From NCBI GenBank assembly GCA_964347835.1, contig CAYFZR010000022.1, positions 1-12,652 of the forward strand: a stretch of DNA of 12,652 nucleotides, in the 5' to 3' direction. Shown piece after piece: positions 6,203 through 12,490 of the stretch (positions are counted from its first letter, which is position 1; each line of letters starts with the position of its first letter). Below the pieces are notes generated by a model. That model saw only the letters and a program-made list of their open reading frames with translations. It was not told where the DNA came from and made no database searches. Source of the stretch: CAYFZR01 sp964347835 [NCBI: uncultured archaeon]. Lineage in GTDB: Archaea; CAYFZR01. A program made the position numbers and the translations under genes.

Positions 6203-6655
6203 ATGCGCGTCAACATTGCAGCCATAGGGAGTATCGGTATCTTTGTGATAGTATTGCTCATTTCTTATTTCGGACTAAATATACTGATATGGGCTTCAGC
6301 GGTTATAGGAATTATCGGTTCAATCATAGGTTACTGGCTCCTCTTGCCACTCCAGTTTAAACGCGTTGAAGACTTACTAAGAAAGACTGAAATAAGACTT
6401 GGGGAAGCAGGGACGCTCATACTTAAGACTGCCGGAACCGGAGTACATGAAATAGACCAAATAGAAACTCTAACCGGATTGCCTAGAGGGCTCATTGAAA
6501 GGAGATCGAAGATGTTGGAGGTCCTAGGTCTTGTTGAGAGGCAAAACAATAAGATTATCCTTTCGAGAGCAGGAGAAGATTATTTGGATCTAATTAAAAG
6601 TTTAGAGGTGGAAATATGGAAAAAGAGGTTGAAGAGTTTCCGGAGATATCCGTAG
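6203..6655 (+). CDS. Two-helix membrane protein with cytoplasmic winged-helix domain, copy 1
   Basis: Product of 150 residues. Two membrane helices span about 4-24 and 28-50; the rest is cytoplasmic if the basic stretch FKRVEDLLRK marks the inner face. From residue 66 it has LGEAGTLILK, then IETLTGLPRGLIERRSKML, EVLGLVERQNNKIILSRAGE, a winged-helix layout whose second helix would be the recognition helix. The same domain ends subunit C1 and the homologue at 12030-12479. First gene of a unit running on into AbrB-ACT 1, I2, K2 and C2, and overlapping the next gene by 40 bases. It could be a membrane-tethered transcription factor or an assembly/regulatory partner of the ATPase that uses the fold for protein contact. 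I do not recognise a named family. Confidence 0.72.
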   Translation: MRVNIAAIGSIGIFVIVLLISYFGLNILIWASAVIGIIGSIIGYWLLLPLQFKRVEDLLRKTEIRLGEAGTLILKTAGTGVHEIDQIETLTGLPRGLIERRSKMLEVLGLVERQNNKIILSRAGEDYLDLIKSLEVEIWKKRLKSFRRYP

Positions 6656-7032
6656 GAGAGAGAAGTAAAGTTAAAGATGGAAAGATAGATATACCCAAAA
6701 ATATTTTAGACGCCTTAAACGTAGAAGAGGGAGACGCAGTCGCGATCATATTGATCCCAGAGAGAAAACAAATGAGGTTAATGAAGATTGATAGGGAATT
6801 ATACAAATTAAGGATTGTTGCGAAAGATATCTATGATACAACTCACAAATTGGAATTGAAGTTAGCAGATGCAAAAGTAAAGATCATACATACCACTGGT
6901 TTTTGTTATGCAAAAGAGGCATGTATTTGGGAAGGTTTCCTTTCTGGACCTGACAAGGCAAACCTTGAAAGATTAGCCGACGATATTAGGCAGGTTGAAA
7001 ATGTGTACAAGGTTGAGTTGAAGGCACTGTAA
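6616..7032 (+). CDS. AbrB-type DNA-binding domain fused to an ACT-like domain, copy 1
   Basis: Product of 138 residues. Residues about 14-58 (GERSKVKDGKIDIPKNIL, DALNVEEGDAVAIILIP) look like a SpoVT/AbrB swapped-hairpin DNA-binding domain. Residues about 85-138 (AKVKIIHTTGFCYAKEAC, IWEGFL, then NLERLADDIRQVENVYKVEL) alternate strand-helix-strand-helix-strand like an ACT-type ligand domain, with a CX5C pair at Cys97 and Cys103 that is kept in the homologue at 11653-12057. Probably a transcription regulator that senses a small ligand, metal or redox state. The ATG at 6616 has GAGGTGG upstream and lies inside the end of the membrane winged-helix gene, so the two are probably translationally coupled. 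I2 follows 20 bases later. Confidence 0.75.
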   Translation: MEKEVEEFPEISVGERSKVKDGKIDIPKNILDALNVEEGDAVAIILIPERKQMRLMKIDRELYKLRIVAKDIYDTTHKLELKLADAKVKIIHTTGFCYAKEACIWEGFLSGPDKANLERLADDIRQVENVYKVELKAL

Positions 7033-7052
7033 TCTTTAAATGGTGTACCTAG

Positions 7053-9167
7053 ATGATGCGACCTGCAGAGATGAGAAAGCTAGTAATAATTACGCACAAA
7101 GACTTTGCCACACCCCTCATTAGAGCCTTGCATGAAGAAGGCTCTCTTCAGGTTAAAGAAATCAGCAAAGAATTGTTAGAACTGGCTGAAGAATCGAAGG
7201 GCGAAGAACGTATCTTTTTATCTCTCTCAATGAGATTTAGACGTATACTCACATTCTTCGATGTCATAAAGGATATAAAGAGTTCTGAAATAAAAAAAGG
7301 AGATTTAAAGTCAAGAGCACTAGCAAACTTTAGTAGCATCTACTCGGCAATGTTTCCGAGAGTCATAAAAGGAGAAGAGATAGACAAAGTTACCGTAGAT
7401 GAGTTGATTAATCACTTGGAAATCAGCATATCGAAAATTGAAGATAATGTAAGTATTTTTGAAAGCAGACTGAACGAAATCGACTCTGATAAAGATAAGT
7501 ACAGGGGCTATCTAAATACATTAATATTATTAAAGCCTTTAGAGGTTGATATTGGATATTTAAAGGTGGAAAAATATAAATTTTGTAAAATTTGGATTGG
7601 TACCGTATCTATAGAGAGATTAAAAGAATTAGAAACTTTAAGATCTTTAACAAACGGATGTATATTGGTTCACGCTGAAGAGTTAAATGGAAGGGCGCTA
7701 ATTATTGTCTTCTCGCCTAATGAGTACCGGAATGTAATAAATGATTTCTTATTAAAGGTTAAGTTTGAATCTATTGAGATACCAGAAGTTGAAGGCGCAC
7801 CAACAGAGTCCATCGAAAATATAGAAAGAACCCTTGATGAACTCGAATCCGAAGAAAGGAGAATAATTGAATCAGCATATGAAATTGTCAAAGATAACGA
7901 ATGGAATATGCTATTAAATCACGAAATTTCTATTATAGAAACTGAGAGAGAAGGGATAACACCTTTACTTCTTGAAACAAATAATGCTGTTATCCTTGAG
8001 GCGTGGAGTCCAAAAAAGAATCTTGACAGGATAAAAAAACTATCTGAAGAGATTACAGATGGGTGTGTATTCATAAAAGAAACTCAAAGTTCGTCTGAAG
8101 AAGAACCTCCGATCCTGCTGGAAAATCCTAATTTAATAAAACCTTATGAGATGCTCACTGGGATGTTCGGGTTACCCAAGAAAGGAGAATTTGACCCGAC
8201 ATTAATTATAGCTGTATTTTTCACAGTGTTCTTTGGTTTTATGCTGACGGATGCTATTTATGGTTTGATGGCTGTAATCTTTGCGCTTCTTGTGAAAAAA
8301 GGTCACGGAAAAATCAGCGAGTCTATAAACGATGTTTCTAGCATCCTTATAATAGGTGGTATTTCAGCCATATTCTTCGGTATTTTAACCGGTAGTTATC
8401 TTGGAGACTTCTCAGAACGTTTCTTTAATTTTGACGCAAAACCAATATGGGTAGATCCATTTGCTACTGAGTCCTTATTGTTTTTAGGTAATCCAATAAG
8501 CCCGGTTTTGCTAGTTTTAGTTGTCTCAGTCCTTTTAGGCGCCATACACATGGATATCGGAATTCTTATCTCCCTCAGAAATGCATTTTACAATAGAAAC
8601 CTGAGAGAGGCTACCGGTCAAGTTGGATTACTAATACTCGAAATAGGTTTGATACTCGTGTTATTCAAGTTATTTGGAGTAAAGGCTATTACTGAAGGTG
8701 CTTTTAAGTATGGACTCTACCTGCTCTTGGTCGGTTCTGCACTGATCATAGTACGCGGAGGTCCGTTGGGCTTTTTTGATTGTACCGGACTACTCGGGGA
8801 TCTGATTTCTTACTCAAGGATCTTGGCATTGGCTATGGCGACGGGTGGATTGGCCTTAGCAGTAAATGTAACCGCTTATATTTTGGCGAGCACTATGGGA
8901 TTAGCAGAGGTGGGCGAATACACAGGCATCTTTGGCATCATAAATAATGGGCTAAAATCACCCTTTGGCTTGCTGGCGCTTCTTTTGGTATTTTTAACAT
9001 TGTTCTTAGGACATCTAACAAGTTTTGGACTAAATTCTCTTAGCGGATTCATACACTCATTGAGATTACATTATGCAGAACTATTTGGAAAGTTCTATGA
9101 GGGAGGAGGAGACAAATACAAGCCTTTTCGCGCTATGAGGAAATATACAAAATTAAAGGAGGTGTGA
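7053..9167 (+). CDS. atpI: A-type ATP synthase subunit I (a subunit), copy 2
   Basis: Second full-length stator a-subunit, 704 residues. The first half is soluble with helical arms (for example near 125-155 and 255-290); the second half has seven to eight membrane helices. Conserved motifs: SYSRILAL with Arg589, the expected essential arginine, and HSLRLHYAELFGKFYEGGG with Arg671. The loop before the last two helices is longer than in copy 1 (about 25 extra residues around MGLAEVGEYTGIFG), which accounts for most of the size difference. Two in-frame ATGs at 7053 and 7056 are possible starts; MRPAEMRKL is the family-like N-terminus. Only three bases separate it from the two-hairpin proteolipid, so I2 and K2 are likely to be made as a pair and to match each other. 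Confidence 0.95.
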   Translation: MMRPAEMRKLVIITHKDFATPLIRALHEEGSLQVKEISKELLELAEESKGEERIFLSLSMRFRRILTFFDVIKDIKSSEIKKGDLKSRALANFSSIYSAMFPRVIKGEEIDKVTVDELINHLEISISKIEDNVSIFESRLNEIDSDKDKYRGYLNTLILLKPLEVDIGYLKVEKYKFCKIWIGTVSIERLKELETLRSLTNGCILVHAEELNGRALIIVFSPNEYRNVINDFLLKVKFESIEIPEVEGAPTESIENIERTLDELESEERRIIESAYEIVKDNEWNMLLNHEISIIETEREGITPLLLETNNAVILEAWSPKKNLDRIKKLSEEITDGCVFIKETQSSSEEEPPILLENPNLIKPYEMLTGMFGLPKKGEFDPTLIIAVFFTVFFGFMLTDAIYGLMAVIFALLVKKGHGKISESINDVSSILIIGGISAIFFGILTGSYLGDFSERFFNFDAKPIWVDPFATESLLFLGNPISPVLLVLVVSVLLGAIHMDIGILISLRNAFYNRNLREATGQVGLLILEIGLILVLFKLFGVKAITEGAFKYGLYLLLVGSALIIVRGGPLGFFDCTGLLGDLISYSRILALAMATGGLALAVNVTAYILASTMGLAEVGEYTGIFGIINNGLKSPFGLLALLLVFLTLFLGHLTSFGLNSLSGFIHSLRLHYAELFGKFYEGGGDKYKPFRAMRKYTKLKEV

Positions 9168-9170
9168 CTG

Positions 9171-9647
9171 ATGGTTGAATTGACGCAAGCCGCTGCTCTC
9201 GCTGCGATAGGTATTGGACTCTCCGTAGGAATCGCCGGATTTGGAGCAGCATTAGGTGTAGGTATTGCAGGGGCTTCCGCGGCTGGAGTTACCGCGCAAG
9301 ACCCAAAAAAGTTCAGTAAATCTCTAATATTGCAGCAATTACCCCAAACTCAGGGTATCTATGGATTTTTGATAGGTATTTTCATACTCTCCGGTGCTCT
9401 CCTGACTGAAAAGGAGATTTCCGACCCAGTAAGTCTCGCTGCTATTGCTGCAGGTCTCTGTATGGGAATAGCAGGTTTAACTGCAATAGGACAGGGAATC
9501 ACGTGTGCGGGAGGCATAAGCGCTACAGCAAAAAATGAAGAGGTTTTTGGAAAATCTATGGTATTCGGAATAATGGCAGAATTCTTCGCTATACTGGGAT
9601 TTGTCATGGCTGTGATGATCTTACTGAACTCCGGCCTACTTGGATAG
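9171..9647 (+). CDS. atpK: Two-hairpin proteolipid (c subunit), V-type pattern with one carboxylate
   Basis: Rotor subunit of 158 residues: two hairpins, four helices. Hairpin 1 has Gln59 (LPQTQGIYGF) and hairpin 2 has Glu137 (MAEFFAILGF) with the partner Gln108 (TAIGQGI). One carboxylate per four helices is the Enterococcus hirae NtpK, Pyrococcus and eukaryotic V-ATPase arrangement and would give the lowest ion-to-ATP ratio of the three proteolipids here. The Thr, Gln and Tyr of hairpin 1 that form the NtpK sodium site are kept, but the residue after the Glu is Phe and not Thr. The GGAGGTG ribosome site overlaps the end of I2. C2 follows immediately. Confidence 0.95.
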   Translation: MVELTQAAALAAIGIGLSVGIAGFGAALGVGIAGASAAGVTAQDPKKFSKSLILQQLPQTQGIYGFLIGIFILSGALLTEKEISDPVSLAAIAAGLCMGIAGLTAIGQGITCAGGISATAKNEEVFGKSMVFGIMAEFFAILGFVMAVMILLNSGLLG

Positions 9648-9663
9648 GAGGAAGTGCATCTCA

Positions 9664-10824
9664 TTGGGCTTATTTGACTTCTTAGTAGAACTAGTAGGAT
9701 TCGAGGCATCCCTGATTATCATCATACTCTTAGGAATCATGCTGATGTCAGTTTTAATAGCCCCCACTGTGCAGTGGCTATACAGAAAAATACCTTATTT
9801 CTATCCTATTTCTAGTATTAGGACGATGGAAGGTAAACTCCTATCTCCTTCAACCGTTAGAGAATTGACCGAGGCAGACAACATTCCAGTATTTATATCT
9901 ACCTTGGAAGGATTGGACTATCCTGCTTATTTGAGTTTGGTAAACGGTTACGAAATAGGTCTGAGGTTATATCTAGCGCATACCCAAGAGGAAATTGACC
10001 TTGTTATCCCCCAACACTTAAGAGGTTTTTTTGAATCCTTTGTGGGAGCAAGATGGGACATCAAAAATATTAAGAGGATTTTAATAGAGACATATTCAAA
10101 AGAGAGGGTTTTCGAGACGCCAATTGATTTAATTAGAATAGGAACAATCGATTTTGATCTAGCAAAGTCCATATACGAGACTGAAGATTTAAGTGAGATT
10201 CTCTCTAGGTTAGATGAAACAGAATACGCTGCATTGGTGACTGAAGGGGTTCGAGATTGGAGAGAGACAGGCTCAATATCTTCTCTGACAATTCTTTTGT
10301 TTAGATATTATTTTTCAAAGTGCCATATGCTCATAGAAGATATAAAAGGGGAGGATAGAGAAGATCTTCTCACTTTAATCGGAACTATCATAGATATCAC
10401 AAATATAAAACTTATTATCAGATTAAAAATTGATCAGATATATCCGGAAAACATAAAGGAAAATTTGATTTATCCGGGATTTGAAATCGACGCTGAAATC
10501 CTGAACAACTTAGTTCAACTGGATAAGATTGAGGATATTCTGAACGTCTTAGTAACAACTCCCTACGGCGAATACATAACCCATGCTCTTAAGGAATTCG
10601 AGAAAGATAAGGATTATGTCGTTATTGAGAAATACCTACAAAGAATTTTGATTGGTAGGGCACGCGATATATCTTTGAAGAGATCATTTGGAGCCGGTCC
10701 CATAATTGCGTTCCTCCTTACAAAAGAGATTGAGATTGATATTGTCCGCAGCATACTAACAAGCATACAAGAGGAGTTAAGTGCTGATGAAATCGACAAA
10801 TATCTGGCTCTTGAAACAACTTAG
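9664..10824 (+). CDS. atpC: A-type ATP synthase subunit C, copy 2, membrane anchored, without winged-helix tail
   Basis: Socket subunit between central stalk and rotor ring, 386 residues from the TTG at 9664. This start places the AGGAGG at 9646-9651 twelve bases upstream; an in-frame TTG at 9640 would overlap the K2 end and put the ribosome site inside the gene, so it is less likely. One membrane helix at about 14-34 precedes the C core (YFYPISSIRTMEGKLLS). The three-fold internal layout of C proteins is visible in repeated 'TEYAALV'/'TPYGEYI'-type helices. It ends at the core (DKYLALETT) and lacks the 70-residue tail of copy 1. The length matches Methanobacteriales C proteins. It forms an I2-K2-C2 block with its upstream neighbours. 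Confidence 0.9.
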   Translation: MGLFDFLVELVGFEASLIIIILLGIMLMSVLIAPTVQWLYRKIPYFYPISSIRTMEGKLLSPSTVRELTEADNIPVFISTLEGLDYPAYLSLVNGYEIGLRLYLAHTQEEIDLVIPQHLRGFFESFVGARWDIKNIKRILIETYSKERVFETPIDLIRIGTIDFDLAKSIYETEDLSEILSRLDETEYAALVTEGVRDWRETGSISSLTILLFRYYFSKCHMLIEDIKGEDREDLLTLIGTIIDITNIKLIIRLKIDQIYPENIKENLIYPGFEIDAEILNNLVQLDKIEDILNVLVTTPYGEYITHALKEFEKDKDYVVIEKYLQRILIGRARDISLKRSFGAGPIIAFLLTKEIEIDIVRSILTSIQEELSADEIDKYLALETT

Positions 10825-10864
10825 GAAGAAACAAATTTTGAGCCGAGAAGGGCGTTCTAATGAT

Positions 10865-11119
10865 ATGGTTTTAGTTTCTACCTTAAGTTTACAATTAATT
10901 CTGGTCGGATTCATTTACGGGCTGTTACTCTTGGCCAGCATAAGTCCTTTCTACATAACTTTGGGAATATTTTTGTTCCTTGCGGTATCTTCTTTAGGGA
11001 TAATATCTGTGATGTACAACGTGATAGCAAAGAGTGTAATGGGAAAAATATACTACTTCATTCTCTTTACATCATCCATTTCACTCCTCATAGAACTTCT
11101 ATATATCAAAATGATGTAA
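10865..11119 (+). CDS. Small three-helix membrane protein, AtpI/AtpR-like in position
   Basis: Product of 84 residues from the ATG at 10865, with GAGAAGG some distance upstream; an in-frame ATG at 10781 inside C2 would add 28 polar residues. Three membrane helices are visible at about 5-26, 28-54 and 60-80, with very few charged residues. It is followed at once by an AtpZ-like gene. A small polytopic protein next to an AtpZ-like one recalls the AtpZ-AtpI pair of bacterial F-type operons and the AtpQ-AtpR pair of N-type ATPase operons, where these proteins help c-ring assembly or bind cations. I do not recognise a specific family from sequence; the analogy is positional. Confidence 0.55.
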   Translation: MVLVSTLSLQLILVGFIYGLLLLASISPFYITLGIFLFLAVSSLGIISVMYNVIAKSVMGKIYYFILFTSSISLLIELLYIKMM

Positions 11120-11120
11120 A

Positions 11121-11312
11121 ATGACAAAAACAATTCAGGCCATGACTTTTGGAGTAAAATTGGCTTTAACTAGTGTTTTATTTGGTTTTATTGGTTATTT
11201 CATCGGAAAACAATTTAGTCCAGCTTGGTCCACTATCGGTTTTATTTGTGGTTTTTTCATAGGTTTTTTTGCGAATATCTATGTCGTAATAAAAGAGTTT
11301 AGTAAAGAATGA
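11121..11312 (+). CDS. AtpZ-like two-helix membrane protein, copy 2
   Basis: Product of 63 residues with two membrane helices: VKLALTSVLFGFIGYFIGKQF and TIGFICGFFIGFFANIYVV, linked by a short turn SPAWS. The GYFIGKQF turn followed by a glycine-rich second helix and a basic C-terminus (IKEFSKE) is the AtpZ/'ATPase gene 1' pattern, as in copy 1 at 3421-3630. The ATG follows the previous stop by one base (TAAAATG), so translation is probably coupled. Last gene of the plus-strand unit; it converges on the zinc-finger gene 11 bases away. Confidence 0.68.
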   Translation: MTKTIQAMTFGVKLALTSVLFGFIGYFIGKQFSPAWSTIGFICGFFIGFFANIYVVIKEFSKE

Positions 11313-11323
11313 TTCTTGAATAA

Positions 11324-11581
11324 TTATTTCTCTTTTTTTTCCTCACTTTCCTCTTTTTCTTCGTAAACCCTAAATCTAGGATATGCTGCCTCTACCTTGC
11401 AAGCAGGACACACTATATGTGCAAAGGGTCTTCCGTCAGAATAATGTCCGGCTAGTATTCTTTCGCAATCTAAACAGGTTAGTTTTCCACACATATAACA
11501 TTCAACGATTTTATCTGTCTCTTTTTTGCAAAAGTCACAGGAGATAATGAATTTAGATTTGCCTTCCATTAAGTCCCTCAT
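11324..11581 (-). CDS. Small zinc-finger protein with four CxxC pairs
   Basis: Product of 85 residues. Four CxxC pairs occur at Cys15/18, 28/31, 36/39 and 58/61, enough for two zinc ions in a RING/FYVE-like cross-brace or two zinc ribbons; His46 and His55 lie between the last pairs. The C-terminus is a Glu/Lys tail (EEKEESEEKKEK). The first ATG at 11581 is given; the ATG at 11569 has a better placed GAGGGA and would give 81 residues. It has its own BRE/TATA-like element upstream but also follows AbrB-ACT 2 by 71 bases on the same strand. No membrane segment. A role in nucleic-acid or protein binding is likely; nothing in the sequence ties it directly to ATP synthase except location. Confidence 0.7.
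   Translation of the reverse strand: MRDLMEGKSKFIISCDFCKKETDKIVECYMCGKLTCLDCERILAGHYSDGRPFAHIVCPACKVEAAYPRFRVYEEKEESEEKKEK
11325..11340 (+). terminator. T-rich terminator at the convergent junction
   Basis: TTATTTCTC followed by eight T residues (11333-11340) lies just after the plus-strand unit and inside the 3' end of the opposing zinc-finger gene, where it encodes the Glu/Lys-rich tail. A small inverted repeat AAGAAT-G-ATTCTT at 11305-11317 overlaps the stop but leaves a very tight loop. Confidence 0.45.
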
Positions 11582-11623
11582 CCTTCCTTGAATCTATTTT
11601 GGCAGTATATCGGTAACTTCATT

Positions 11624-11640
11624 GGTATTAAAATTTTCGC
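11624..11640 (-). promoter_or_regulatory. BRE/TATA-like promoter of the zinc-finger gene
   Basis: Read on the minus strand: GCGAAAATTTTAATACC, very like the CGAAA...TTTAATA elements before the genes at 3754 and 6203. It lies about 45-55 bases before the candidate start codons, a distance that fits a short leader. The ACAACATG start motif of the other two is not seen here. Confidence 0.5.
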
Positions 11641-11652
11641 ATTCCTAATTCT

Positions 11653-12057
11653 TCATACTTTTTTTAAATCTACGTTATAAACGTTCTCCATTTTCCTGAT
11701 TTCGTTTATCATGTTCTCCAAGGTGCCTTCTTCTGTCTCAGATAAGAAGCCTTCCCATATGCATTTTCCCTCTACAAAACAGAAACCAGTGGTATGAACA
11801 ATATTTACCTTGGCTTTCACTAATTTTTGTGTAATACCAGAAGTGGTCTCGTATATATCCTTGCATGATACAGTTAACTTTTGTAGTTCTTCTTCCACTT
11901 TCATTACTCTCAGCTGGTTTCTTTCTGGTATGAAAATTACGACAAGTCTATCCCCATCTCTTAGATTCAATCTGTCAAGCATATGGGTAGGTATGTCAAC
12001 CTTGCCATCTTTTAATTCGCGACATTCACCTAATGATATTTCTTGAATTTTTTCCAT
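11653..12057 (-). CDS. AbrB-type DNA-binding domain fused to an ACT-like domain, copy 2
   Basis: Product of 134 residues, homologous over its whole length to the protein at 6616-7032. Residues about 10-54 (GECRELKDGKVDIPTHML, DRLNLRDGDRLVVIFIPE) form the SpoVT/AbrB-like domain. Residues about 82-134 (KVNIVHTTGFCFVEGKCI, WEGFLS, then ENMINEIRKMENVYNVDL) form the ACT-like domain with the same CX5C pair (Cys93, Cys99). The start has GGAGG just upstream and overlaps the end of the membrane winged-helix gene by 28 bases, as the other copy does (40 bases). The pair lies downstream of H-I1-K4, while the other copy lies upstream of I2-K2-C2. Likely a transcription regulator; its targets could be the TATA regions in this window. 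Confidence 0.75.
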   Translation of the reverse strand: MEKIQEISLGECRELKDGKVDIPTHMLDRLNLRDGDRLVVIFIPERNQLRVMKVEEELQKLTVSCKDIYETTSGITQKLVKAKVNIVHTTGFCFVEGKCIWEGFLSETEEGTLENMINEIRKMENVYNVDLKKV

Positions 12058-12479
12058 ACTCCTCCCTCTAAACTTTTAATCGTCTCAAAGTATTCGTTTC
12101 CGTACTTCGATAATAATATCTCACCATTCTTAGTTTCTACTAACCCTAGTATCTCTAACATTCTGACCCTATTTGAAATAATCGATTCAGGAAGTCCTGT
12201 AACTATCTCAAGACTTTCCAAATCATTTGCGCCAGTTGCTATGGATGTAAGCAACAATTTTCCCGATTCTCCTAATTCTACCTCTGTTCTTTCTAATATG
12301 GTCTCTACCCTTCGAATCTGAACGGGTAGAAGTACAAAAAATCCTACCAACATGGCAATAATAGCCAAAAGAAGTGAATTAGTCATTCTTGCTACGCTTT
12401 TTTCAAACAAATTATACGAGATTAAGAAAGTCAACAAAGCAAGTGTAATCGCTGCAATTGCCGCAATGTTTGCCCTCAT
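12030..12479 (-). CDS. Two-helix membrane protein with cytoplasmic winged-helix domain, copy 2
   Basis: Product of 149 residues, homologous to the protein at 6203-6655. Membrane helices span about 4-22 and 35-53, followed by LLPVQIRRVETILERTEVEL and, from about residue 69, the winged-helix domain (LGESGKLLLTSI, LEIVTGLPESIISNRVRML, EILGLVETKNGEILLSKYG). The ATG follows the K4 stop by 11 bases with GGAGA as ribosome site, which places it in the H-I1-K4 transcription unit. This direct linkage and the same domain on the tail of C1 suggest a job connected to the ATPase itself, as a membrane-tethered regulator or assembly partner. No named family recognised. Confidence 0.72.
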   Translation of the reverse strand: MRANIAAIAAITLALLTFLISYNLFEKSVARMTNSLLLAIIAMLVGFFVLLPVQIRRVETILERTEVELGESGKLLLTSIATGANDLESLEIVTGLPESIISNRVRMLEILGLVETKNGEILLSKYGNEYFETIKSLEGGVWKKFKKYH

Positions 12480-12490
12480 CAGTATCTCTC

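Noticed and set aside
6081-6227. A 48-residue frame from TTG 6081 preceded by GGAAGGAGGG, possible remnant of a small membrane protein
   Set aside because: It crosses the promoter and start of the membrane winged-helix gene and ends inside it; its hydrophobicity follows from AT-rich DNA.
11305-11317. Inverted repeat AAGAAT-G-ATTCTT as a rho-independent hairpin
   Set aside because: The stem is only five or six pairs with a one- to three-base loop and is AT-rich, so too weak; the T-tract downstream is the more credible signal.
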